Under the pieces are notes generated by a model. It was not told where the DNA came from. It did no database searches and saw only the letters and a list, made by a program, of their open reading frames with translations. The position numbers and the translations under genes were made by a program. Below, one piece after another: positions 11,853 to 22,028 of a stretch of 64,000 nucleotides of DNA (position 1 is the first letter of the stretch; each line of letters starts with the position of its first letter). Location of the stretch: NCBI GenBank assembly GCA_024663395.1, contig JANFAH010000042.1, positions 372,001 through 436,000 of the forward strand, read 5' to 3'. Source of the stretch: Pisolithus tinctorius. Lineage: Eukaryota; Basidiomycota; Agaricomycetes; Boletales; Pisolithaceae.

Positions 11853-12045
11853 GATGATGGGGGGGAGGGACGAAGGTTCAGTACCCTGACATGTGTTTTT
11901 AAGCGGTACTTCGAACTCTGATGGAGCTCCGCCGTGGCTAAAGCCATCATCCTCGAGGCATCAAAATAATTTCAAATGATCAACTCGTGTTGATCTCGTC
12001 CCGTACATGCGGCCTTCAGGGGTTCAGGCCCTAAGGGGGGGGCAC

Positions 12046-12759
12046 TGTCATAACCGTGCATTCATCATAGGTCTCTGCTCACTCCACAACCTTTTCCACT
12101 GGTCATCCGCTCACTCCATACCAACTCCACCCAACTTCTGTTGGTTGCGAACCATCTCCGCTCCAACTACTGTCGGACTTGTGTTGCTCTCCTACTGGAC
12201 CAAGCGGTCTGTTCTCTGAGGGGTCATGTGACTACCTTTGCAGTCAGGTACTCCGCAGCATGCTCACCGCATGGTCCAGTGCCTGGACTGTTTCCTTTTC
12301 TGGATGCTCTGTGTTACCTGTTCATATGTCCTCCATCTACCCTTCATTCATCGTCCAGGAAGTTTTACTTGAAAATTTATGAGTCTCCATATGTCAGTTC
12401 CGATTCCGATTACTGTACCTCCGTAGCAGTATAAAAGCATGTACTGTACTCCGCTGTTCTTCAGTACGAATATCAACTTAGTTCCTACTCCCTCTGATTC
12501 CGTCTTCTGCCTGTCGGATTTATCTCCAACTCTCTGTCTGTACTCTCCCTCTGAAATATGAGGGCTGAGATCGTGCAAGGGGGTAGCGCACGAGCTAAAC
12601 CTGATGCCCTCACTCCACTCTGCCTTTGTCTCGGTGGTCTTCATTCCTGCTGACACTCCACTAGTCGGAGTTCTGTTATTCTGTGTCGGACTTGCTTCCA
12701 AACCCTTCTCTAGACCTTGTTAAGCGTCAGAGTTGGTCGGAGTAGGCCCGGACTTGACA
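12046..12759 (+). repeat. Gypsy-1 3' LTR (714 bp)
   Basis: It has the same length and termini as the 5' LTR and is followed by the duplicated AGAAA (12760-12764). The purine tract ending in GGGGGGGGCAC lies directly upstream. Confidence 0.95.
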
Positions 12760-13385
12760 AGAAAAGTCGTCGTTGATATACTGAACACAACTCACAATCA
12801 CATGCTCGTGTTTAGTGGTGGCGATCTTTGCTGCGGCTACCACGTGATCGTGAGTTGCATTCAGTATATCAATGATGACTTTTCTCACGAACACCTTTTC
12901 CCTCTTTCCACCACTGACAGGTAAGTCGTCGCTTCTCAATACTTGGCATTCTATTAACCATCTTCGCTCGCAGCCCACCACTCTAGTGTTAGACACTGTA
13001 GCATTAGAATTAGATTTACATCAATATTGATAGTAGCCTTTGCAACTAGAACTAGAATTAGATCAATATTCATAGTAGTCTGTGATGATGGTGTGATGCA
13101 ACTGTCAATGCGAAACTTAAACTTCAAATGATTGCTATTGACGGTAGTTCATACTGCGGCTGTCATCGATTTAAACATTCGACATGAGCCGAACAATCCT
13201 ATAATACGAGTGTAGATGTAGATGAAGATATAATAAAGTTGGATATACATGAGGCGATGGCTTAGAAGCAACGATATGAAGTGCATTCCATGAAGATAAG
13301 CGCAGTGTATGCTGCTTACTCCGTTATCGATCTGACTACATACCCCTAGACCATTCTTCCATCCTGTTGTCCACATCAAAAGACA
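12760..13385. repeat. Foldback element copy 1, right part
   Basis: It continues the element interrupted at 3289. The centre (about 12770-12885) is an inverted repeat whose two halves start GATATACTGAA and end TTCAGTATATC around a short loop. The right arm runs to about 13385 (TCCACATCAAAAGACACC) and matches, in inverted orientation, the left side of copy 2 (26645-27000) and its own left part. The whole copy is therefore in opposite orientation to copy 2. Confidence 0.85.
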
Positions 13386-13557
13386 CCATCTTTTGTCCTA
13401 TTGTCCAGGACAATAGCAGTTCTGCTTGCCAAGCTTAGCACCCCCCCCTCAAATAGCGGAAATCGTTGCCTTATATTGCTTCATTAGTACTTCCCCCCTC
13501 ACTCCATTTACCACTCACTAGTTACTTCCAGCTCTTTTGACAACACCCCTGCTATCA

Positions 13558-16500
13558 ATGGAACCAAAGGTCGAAATCACCCCTGCTCTCCTCAATGACA
13601 AGGCTTTTGCCTTTCTTGAGAGGTTTGCATGCAATGATGTCACTGACACCTCCCTTCTATTCAATGTCAAGATCGAGCTTGCCATCGTGGGTATCGCCTT
13701 CAAATTGGAGGAATGGATAGACCTGATCGATATCATCATATTGAATCCGAAGGGCATAGGGATAAATGCCATCAAGGCTGCGTGGGAGCTCGCACAAGCT
13801 AAGGTAGTCACAGTAGTTCCCCTGTTGGAAGATGCTGCCGCATGGCAGTTGGTTTTGCGTTGGGCAGCTGATGATAGCCTCTCCTTTGCCAATTTCTTGA
13901 TGGAGATGGAGAAATTCAGCGACAGGTACCAGTTCGATGAGTGGAAGTCCATCTTCAACCAAGTATTCAAAGTGTCTTGGGAGGGTACTGCTGTTGAGGT
14001 TGTTAGGGCAGCTATGGCTGAGCGTGGCATCGTTGAGCCTTCTAGTAAGTAGATCTTTAAATCCTCACAATTTACTGACATCCTCCAGGTGCATGCGATG
14101 CCCCCCCTGCTCAGGCTTCTTCCTCCCGTAAGTAAATTTCTCAAAGAAATTTCGTAAACCAATTCATACTGTATCTTGCAGGCGACATCTCCCATGTGGT
14201 CCTCTCCCCCCAAGCTTCTTCATCACAGACTCGTAAGCTAATGTTCACCTTTGGTTTTGGATCCCTCACTAACCACTCAATCAGGCAAAAGCTCGCACAG
14301 ATCCCACTGCTCTCTATGCCCAGCGAAGCATCCAAGAATGAGCAAGTCCGCTTCCCGATATCTGGATATTTCTGCACGGGAGAACGAAGAGGATGAAGAG
14401 GAAGACGAACTAGATGATGAAGCTAACTGTTGTCCAAGGGTGACCGAGATACCTCTGTTGGGGCATGCAAATTTAACTCAACAGCTTGAAAGCCTTTTTT
14501 GTCGCTATGGTGGTGAGGGGAGTGCAGAAGGGTCGAGGGTGAAGGCGCATCAGCAGGGCCCAGTTCGCAGTGTCGAAGGTCATATGGAGGCAGGTACGAA
14601 TCAGACTCAGCCAAGAGTATTCAAGGTCGTGCTGCCCTCTGGTACGTCCTGTCTCCTCTTCACTCCTTTGCTTGGGAACTCACCTGGTCTCCATTAGCTC
14701 GTTCTGCAGGATTTGTCCTCCAGCACTTCAAGCTGGAAGGCCTAAAATGCAAGACTTTCCATTCAGTCCCTCGCCACATTTATGTGGAAGCTCCCAGCAT
14801 GCAAGATGTCCGACTCAGGCTTCCCCCTTCGCATGCCAATCTTGTCCCACAGATCATGCCGGTACCAATGGAAGAAATGGAACCCTTTGTGCAGCCCAGC
14901 GACATACATGTTCACTCTTGGGTTCGCTTGTTAGCAAGTGGTCTCAAGAACGAAATTGCCTATGTAAAGCACGTCGAAGGTGACTCAGTGTACCTTCTCG
15001 TTGTTCCTTGGAATTTGCCCTACATCTCCAGTGGTGAGAACTCTGCGGCCCACCGGGAGCTTTTTGACGTGGACCTGGCCTGCCAACATGGCCTGGAGGT
15101 AATCCTTACCCCGAGTCCAGAGGGGTGTACTATCGCCCACTGCCTCCAGTCTCAGTACCACTGTGGCCTTCTTCACAGGCGTTTTCAGAGGCATAACATC
15201 GAGCCAGTGAGCTTGCCTACTCCTGAGCAAATTGCATGGTTTGTCATGTCGGATGTGGATCCCACTTTGGTTGCACGTACCTTGACTCGTTTCTCTGCTC
15301 AAAAGTGGCAGGTAGGAGATTGTGGCAAGATTCAGGCCGGGGAGTTTGTCAACGAGGTAGCATACGTCACAATGGACGTCCAAGGTGAATCAGTGATTGT
15401 TCGTTTGGATAATCCTACTCCGGAATTGCCTACATCTCTGGAGATTTCAATTCACGACTTCAAATGCAAGTTTCACAGTGGCGATTCAGTAGACGTCATT
15501 GCTGGCCCTCATCATGGCTTTGAGGGCATGGTACTCAGTGTCGACGTGATCAAGGACATGGCTCTTTTGTGTGGCAACAGCGGACAACAGGCAAGTCAGG
15601 GTATTCGGAGTAAAATCCTTTGCTAACGCTTGCTCATAGATGGACGTCCCTACGATCTTCCTAGCATCACACAGAGTGCTGCTGAGCTATCCCAACTGAG
15701 ACCCCCACGATCAACTGTGACGCCATCCCCCAGTTGAAGAGCACTTCATAGAGCCCGGGGACGTGGTATGTATCATCAGCAGACCCTACAGGGGCCTCGC
15801 AGGCCAAGTGCAATACTTCTCCCGCAGCCTCAGACAAATATGGGTCATGCGGCACATCAAAAAGGCATTTGATGATGAAGATGCCAAGGGGGACAAAGGC
15901 AAGTCCAAGGCTCAAGTACCAGAGGTTCCTGGTAAGGACAGCAACAGCAATGGGGCTGACAATGAGGAGGTGATCATTGTCAGCTTGGACGACATCCAAG
16001 TGACAGCTCGACCAACGCTGCAGTTCTCAAAGGAGAAGGGGTGGGACGTTTCTAAAGGTGACCTAATACAAGTCATACGGGGTCCTGCTGTAGACGTCGA
16101 AGGAGTTGTTCGCAGTGTCGACCTGATCACCACAACCCTTACACTGGAGTCTGAAGATGGACCATGGGTATGTGGTTCTACTTTGCCTGTCATCCCATCT
16201 CTAAAGGCATCATAGCACAACATCCCTATGAATTTCTGCGCTAAATTAAGGGACTACTCCCTTTGTGATGCAGAACGACATATTGGATGTGAAGTATGGA
16301 TCATCTCGGGTCCAAATAAGGGATACAGTGGGATGCTGTGATCAGTAGGCCGAACTTCATGTACAGTTGCAATCCATTCCAGTGCCATGACATTCAAAAA
16401 TACTGCAGTTGCCTCCAGGTAAGTCACTTCATTGCTAGGGGTCATGCGCTGATATTTCCTTTTTAGATTTGGCATCTTGCTTGATGGGACACCACTAGGT

Positions 16501-17170
16501 CCCTCACGCTTGGCGGCATTCAACCATATGCGACAGAGGTGTTTCATAACTCAATCTCAATGTCACAGCACCACTCTGCCTCCGCTGCCAAGCGAATATC
16601 CCTCAGTGGATCCAGGTCCAAGCAACCCCTGGGTCACCACTCCCAATGATGTCAATCTGCAACGTCGCAGTGAGCAGGAGCGACAAACCATTGACTACGG
16701 TATGTCAATTCTCTCCCCCCTCTCGCTACACATTCTCTTGACTTTGTTGTTTAGGATGTGTGTCTTGGCTCTTTGACAACAACTTTTGTAACTTCAGCAA
16801 GTGGCATGTCTGCTTGAGAGTCGGGCTTGCCTACAATTGCAGGACCCTGGGCAAGCGGGTGGTTCGCACCACCATTCTGGATCGTTTCTTTTCGGAGAAG
16901 CATGGCGTGGCACCTCCTGGGCATGTGTCAGTTACCGTGACCTCAAGCACAGTAAGCACCATCATCGAACACCACACTATTCTGGCACGCGACTTGTCCC
17001 CTGCCAACCCGACAAGTACTGGTCAGTTCTGCCTAATACTGAAGGGCATGCTCCAAGGCAAAATTCACCACATCAATAAATGTCAAACTAAGAAATCCCT
17101 GAAAGGGGTGGTATTAGAGGATGGGACTCAGCTTCTGTTACATGATGTTTGCCTGGTCGTTGCTGCATGA
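13558..17170 (+). pseudogene. Spt5-like protein with NGN and several KOW motifs, nearly intact
   Basis: Nine exons can be placed: 13558-14044, 14089-14127, 14182-14232, 14285-14641, 14710-15600, 15640-16167, 16216-16418, 16467-16699 and 16755-17170. All but one of the introns have consensus sites; the donor near 15591/15601 is ambiguous (GCAAGT or GTATTC). The protein has an N-terminal part of about 160 residues that I do not recognise, an acidic stretch after SASRYLDISAREN, an NGN-like part (VPRHIYVEAPSMQDV) and KOW-type motifs (GDSVDVIAGPHHGFEGMV, GDVVCIISRPYRGLAGQV, GDLIQVIRGPAVDVEGVV, GCEVWIISGPNKGYSGML, and a C-terminal one near FCLILKGMLQGKI). Spt5 is the conserved transcription elongation factor. 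Two lesions are visible: a frame shift in the C run near 15731 and TGA at 16339-16341 (fits CGA). It looks like a diverged Spt5 paralog, recently inactivated or mis-sequenced. Confidence 0.7.
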
Positions 17171-17795
17171 CTGATTGATGCCACAAGGTAGGTCTTTCAG
17201 CCTAATCATAATCAATTTACTGACATTTCATCAGTGCTTCTTGTATAGTTGCATCATATAGTTATCGATTTGACTATGTATATATTTTGACATAATTTAC
17301 CTTTGACACAAGCATCTTTACAAGTTTATCACATCCTGTATGTACTATGCCTGGGAGAGAGGAGCTCCAGTGTTAGTACATGGATTAGTATCTCAGACCA
17401 TCCTAGTATAGAGTGGAGCGGAAGGGGCACTAGGGGGCTAACATGTGTCATGTTAGCAGGAGGGGTGGCAGGGGAGCGAAGTGAGGTGTACGTTTCCTGG
17501 GGGGATGCGGTCAGCATGGTTAACTTCGCGTTGATTGCAGAGGGTGCCACTGGTATTCAAGGTAATTCTCTACTCGATCTCAATACGCTCCAACATGTCC
17601 ATTGTAGATGGCATATGTTCAAGTAAAATCATCAATACTGGTATGGAATAATCGTGATCTCCACATTTTGTTGAGTGAAGGGTCAGAAAATAGCCTTGTA
17701 TCTATCGAGAGGGAGGGGTCTACCTGATGCGATACACAGCATGCAAACATTAGGAAATGCTCTAAGCCAAGGGCTGCAGTGACCCTGAAAAACAG
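17171..17795. other. No supported gene
   Basis: An open frame at 17303-17626 (+) has no recognisable motif. The stretch separates two convergent gene remnants, and I see no repeats in it. Confidence 0.4.
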
Positions 17796-18990
17796 TTAGA
17801 GGCAACAAAGTAAGTGCAGAGAAGAACTTACAATTGCGTCAAAGACATCTGGAGTACTAAGGATTGGGTGGATTCCCCTAAAAGTGAGGTCTCTCACAGG
17901 GATTATGTGCTTGTCAGTTATTGGGAATGTGATGAATGCTGCAAGCTCGTCGGCGGAAGTGATCATGGGCATTGAGATTTCAAGATGGGAAAGACGTGGG
18001 AGGTATTCCACACACGGCAAAATGTCAGAAAAGACATTTTGATTTCTTTCAGGATGGTAGGGATGAAATGTAATGTATAGGCATTGGAAGTCACTGGGAA
18101 GGGTAATTACCTTCAGAAGGGGGAGGATCCTGGTAGTGGGTCCTGCGAGCTTTCGAAGGGAGTGAAGGACAGAACGAGGAGTGATATCTTCCACAGACAT
18201 GGTAGGAAAGCTGCAATGGGAGATAGCCCGATGTGCGATTAGACAGGTAGCGAGGGCACCATACGGGCAAGTCTGGTCCACCTCCAATTCAATGAGGGAA
18301 GGTAGGTTTACCTTGCCAAGGAGTACCGCCCACTGTAAAGGACTTAGGCCTGTATTATTAAGCCATAAAATTGCCAGTGGAGCACTTTGCAGCACAGAGA
18401 GGGTAAATCGGATAGAGTGTGGAAAAAAGAACATAGGCGACGAGATATTGAGAGATGTCAAGGTGCTTGGAAACAATTGGGTCATGTGAGGAATATGGAT
18501 CAAGCCACCAGAAGCACTGTGGCTACTTGCATGAAGTTCAGTGCACCCAGAGCCTAGTATACTTTCTAGCAGAGAACCAAATATGGGGGACATGCCCGTC
18601 GGATCAATATATAAGTGCAAGTGCACTTGACAGACTGCTTGCGTATCCTTGAGGGAGTCAAAGAATGCACACATTGCACCTAGCTTCCATCTGCTTAATG
18701 TTTCATTAAGGAAGAGTGCAAACATGCACCTAATTGTCGCCTGCTTAATGTTTGCGAAGACCTGAACCACAAAGTCTTCACTGGTTTAAATGCAACATGC
18801 CTCCACACAGGGAGGGCATTACAAACTACCTCATTCACATCCAGCCAACCAGCAATCGGCGGCCTGAAGCCTACTGAGACAAGATAACAATGACCGGCAA
18901 TGCGTTGTAGTTGTTGGGATACTTGGGACAACCTTTGAAGTGATTCTGTGTCCAACAGGTCCACAATTTCCAGTAGCAGTTCATCTGGAA
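17796..18990 (-). pseudogene. F-box/LRR-type protein, frameshifted by a 50-bp tandem duplication
   Basis: Minus-strand translation starts with an F-box-like segment (PDELLLEIVDLLDTES, then LQRLSQVSQQLQRIAGHCYL), continues into a long Leu-rich part (FFFPHSIRFTLSVLQSAPLA, LPRLSHLEISMPM) and ends at 17796. F-box proteins recruit substrates to SCF ubiquitin ligases; basidiomycetes have large families of this architecture. The frame changes near 18700-18770 because a segment of about 50 bp is tandemly repeated (CTGCTTAATG at 18691 and 18741); 50 is not a multiple of three. The true start codon is not clear and may lie in an upstream exon. Confidence 0.55.
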
Positions 18991-19860
18991 CTCACGACAG
19001 ATGGCAATCTTGGGGCACCTCCTAGATGCTATGAGGAAAGGTCAAATCTTGACATTGCTGGCCACTTACATATTTTGCGGGGAGCCCCATGGCATTGTCT
19101 TCTGCTGTGCACTTGGGAACCTGCCCAAATGACTGCATGAGAGGTTTCACACCAGGATCTGCCTTGCAACTGCATATGGGTGGCTGGCAGGAAGTACCCC
19201 TCACCTTTTTGTAAGGTGGTCCCGGGGTATCTTCTACTTTGCATTTGGGAACCCACCCACACAAATTCTTCTGTTAGCATACCATTTAGTAATAAGAGTG
19301 AGAAAATATCTAGTACACACCAGCATGGCTTCACACCTGGTGATGTTGCGCCAGCTAACCCATTAAATACGCAGAGGACACCAGAGGCTTTATCAGACAA
19401 CACAATAGACTACCTAACTTGACACTGCATTTGGTCACCTACTGCAATAAAACTGTTGCCAGAATTCAGGAACTCTCAATATCAACCTTGCCATCACAGT
19501 CGCCCTCATTTGATTGTAATAGTGCTCGTCACCCACTTACGTCACTACATCCAAATTGCAGTAACAGCTGATGGGCCTTTTGTTTGACATGTAATATTCC
19601 AGAAAACCACAATATCGCATTGGAGGACAACTAAAAATTAATCATGGTGGCTAATGAACGACCTAAAGATGCTTAGTTGATTGATTAAACATGTACACAG
19701 GGTTAGTATGTGACCTGCCAGTAGTAACGGGTATGCAGTGTCAGAAATACACCTGAATACATGACTAATTTGAGGGATCTTCCACAGGGGGGGAGGGGAT
19801 TCTTTGATGGAAAATTGATGCGTTTTTTGTGTTTGACGTGCGTTAGTTATTAAATGCGGT
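18991..19860. other. Unassigned stretch with a diverged direct repeat
   Basis: No gene is recognised. Two segments about 129 bp apart resemble each other (TCTTCTGCTGTGCACTTGGG near 19100 and TCTTCTACTTTGCATTTGGG near 19229). Confidence 0.4.
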
Positions 19861-19994
19861 CGCAAAAATGGGTGACTTACTTTGCGAAAACAAAAGAAAA
19901 GAAAAGAACTGACATAATCGCTGCCATCGCAAAAATGAGTGACTTACTTTGCGAAAACAAAAGAAAAGAAAAGAACCGACATAATCGCCACCGT
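19861..19994. repeat. 67-bp tandem duplication upstream of the LINE
   Basis: Two copies of a 67-bp unit start at 19861 and 19928 (CGCAAAAATGRGTGACTTAC). They differ at few positions. They lie outside the LINE if the target-site duplication at 20018 is correct; otherwise they could be 5' UTR monomers of the LINE. Confidence 0.8.
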
Positions 19995-20180
19995 CACAGC
20001 AAGATACGCATCAGCAATGATGGTAATGAAAAATTCAGGACTCTTCGCAGCAGCCAGCGAAAAGCAGAGCCCGTCGCAAGTAAAAGCGACGTATAGTAGC
20101 GTCTATCAGAGCCACAAGCAACAACCCCTCGCGCACGGCACCATCCACCCCCACACAAACACAAAACCGAGCCCCAACAC

Positions 20181-22028
20181 ATGACCTCGACTGGACGAAC
20201 GTCCTCGAGGTCAAGTTCCCATGCCATGTCAGGACCCCCGCCAGCCCCTCGCGTGTCGGGCCTAGGCAAGACCACCAGAAGCAACGGCTTCTCCCTAGAA
20301 GAAATCATCAACGACCCAGATGCTGAAATAAAAGATACGGAATCAGCCCGATTATTCTTAGACCAGCTATACACAATACAAGGTGAACCGGCCACACCTG
20401 AGCACATCTCGCATGCCCTCTTCTACATATCGCAGACCAAAGGTGTAAACAACACGCTACGCTCAGCCATCCGTGCAGCAGCCTACTTGGTCAAGGACCT
20501 CGCAGCGTCAACGCTAACTGACACCGTCACCAGAGCCGTATCAGACAAACTGGAAACCTCAGTAATCGCCGCCATCTCCCCTCAAGTGGCGAAGATCCTA
20601 TCAGCCTCAGAAAACATGACGAAGATCAATGAAACTGCAGAAACGCTAAGTGATAACATCGCCAGGAAAATCGAGTCTCTCACCAGCACGACCAACAGCA
20701 CAGACCCCGATCAACTAGAAAACAAGGTACAAAACCTAATTGCGGACATGAGCACGATCAAATCGACCCTAGAGGACCTGAAGAACCATATCACGACCCA
20801 GCAACCTGCCACATTCCCCACCCCATACAAAGATGCGCTCGCCTCGAAACCTCCTAACCCGAACCAGATACCGCTAGGCAAACGCTTCTCACCGGAATAC
20901 GCCAAAGCCCACGCAGCAATCAAAGAAAGGCAGATACTTATCGACACAAACGGTAACCACCACCAGCTAAACAACACCACCCCAAGGGAGAACGTCATCG
21001 ACCTGATCAAACAAGCACTGGAAGCAGTAGATCGAATCAATGGCCCCGACATGCAACTCAAATCAGTCACGCAACTACGCAACAACGGCCTCCTACTCGA
21101 ACTCAACAGCCAAGAAGCAGCAGCGTGGATCAAGGAACCAGCCAACAAGGCAACCTTTCTAGCCAAACTGGGCAGCGAAGTGCTAATCAAAGATCGACAC
21201 TACAACATTGTAATTCCGTTCCTCCCTGTCTCAACGCTAACAGACAACCCAGATACCCTCTGCAACATGGAAAACGAAAACAACATCCCGCAAGGATCGA
21301 TCGCACAAATCAAATGGATCAAAGACCCAGCCAAACACGCACCCAACCAACGAGTCGCGCACGCACTAGTCTCCCTCACCTCCCTGGAAGCGGCCAACCA
21401 ACTATTAAGAGACGGTCTTTATTGGGGCTTCGACAGACTCCGTCCCCACAAGGACAAAAAGGAGCCAATCAGATGTCTAAAGTGCCAACGCATAGGTCAT
21501 CTAGCCAGGGACTGCAAACAAGAAACCGACACATGCGGCATATGCACCCAAGCCCACCGCACACAGGAATGCACCGCCGCCACCCACTTCTGCATAAACT
21601 GCCAGGACGACTCCCACTCCAGCGTAGATAGAAACTGCCCGGATTTCGCCAGAAGGCGTAACGCAATGGACGATCGCACCCTGGAAAACCGCATGCCATA
21701 CTTCCCAACGGATGAAGAATGGACACACATCAAACTACCACCAAGACCACCAGGCCCGATCATACCCACGAGACCTCCAACGCTAACTCCACCCGCCCCA
21801 AGCCAATTCAGGCAAATAACCCTAGGCGAAGCCATCAACCATCGAGCCAACCCACCAAGACGAGGCACGAACAACAGAATAAGGGGAGGTAGAGGCGGCC
21901 CCACCGCACGTCACCACACAACACGCAACATCCCCCCCCCTGACAACATGACCCAGACCCAGCTCGCCCCTGCAGCTAACCCACAATTAGAGACCCCAAA
22001 CCCCATCCCGTCCCTAATCGATGCCTGA
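20181..22028 (+). CDS. LINE ORF1 (RNA-binding gag-like protein)
   Basis: This intact 615-codon frame has an N-terminal Ser/Arg-rich start, a helical middle and a C-terminal zinc-knuckle region near residues 430-490 (CLKCQRIGHLARDC, CGICTQAHRTQEC, CINCQDDSHSSVDRNC). An Arg/Pro-rich tail follows. ORF1 proteins of LINEs coat element RNA. The stop overlaps the ORF2 start: ATGCCTGA at 22021-22028 holds both the ORF2 ATG and the ORF1 TGA, which suggests stop-restart translation. Confidence 0.93.
   Translation: MTSTGRTSSRSSSHAMSGPPPAPRVSGLGKTTRSNGFSLEEIINDPDAEIKDTESARLFLDQLYTIQGEPATPEHISHALFYISQTKGVNNTLRSAIRAAAYLVKDLAASTLTDTVTRAVSDKLETSVIAAISPQVAKILSASENMTKINETAETLSDNIARKIESLTSTTNSTDPDQLENKVQNLIADMSTIKSTLEDLKNHITTQQPATFPTPYKDALASKPPNPNQIPLGKRFSPEYAKAHAAIKERQILIDTNGNHHQLNNTTPRENVIDLIKQALEAVDRINGPDMQLKSVTQLRNNGLLLELNSQEAAAWIKEPANKATFLAKLGSEVLIKDRHYNIVIPFLPVSTLTDNPDTLCNMENENNIPQGSIAQIKWIKDPAKHAPNQRVAHALVSLTSLEAANQLLRDGLYWGFDRLRPHKDKKEPIRCLKCQRIGHLARDCKQETDTCGICTQAHRTQECTAATHFCINCQDDSHSSVDRNCPDFARRRNAMDDRTLENRMPYFPTDEEWTHIKLPPRPPGPIIPTRPPTLTPPAPSQFRQITLGEAINHRANPPRRGTNNRIRGGRGGPTARHHTTRNIPPPDNMTQTQLAPAANPQLETPNPIPSLIDA

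Larger units (their letters stand above)
3290..12759 (+). mobile_element. Gypsy-1: Ty3/gypsy chromovirus, defective
   Basis: Two 714-bp direct LTRs (3290-4003 and 12046-12759) start TGTCATAACCG and end CTTGACA, and are flanked by the 5-bp duplication AGAAA (3285-3289 and 12760-12764). A purine tract (AAGGGGGGGGCAC) precedes the 3' LTR. The order inside is gag with a CCHC knuckle, protease, an insertion, RT-RNase H, integrase and a terminal chromodomain, the layout of fungal chromoviruses such as the matsutake marY1 type. The copy cannot be autonomous: gag has two in-frame TGA codons, pol is broken by a 1.5-kb insertion and three stops, and part of the integrase core is deleted. Between pol and the 3' LTR lies an antisense gene. 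Confidence 0.95.

Noticed and set aside
12733..12996. ORFs on both strands over the foldback centre
   Set aside because: The sequence is palindromic, so both strands give the same type of peptide; the frames reflect the inverted repeat and not a gene.
13518..14213. 231-codon minus-strand ORF
   Set aside because: It lies opposite the first exons of the Spt5-like gene, has no recognisable motif, and spans introns of the plus-strand gene that have good splice sites.
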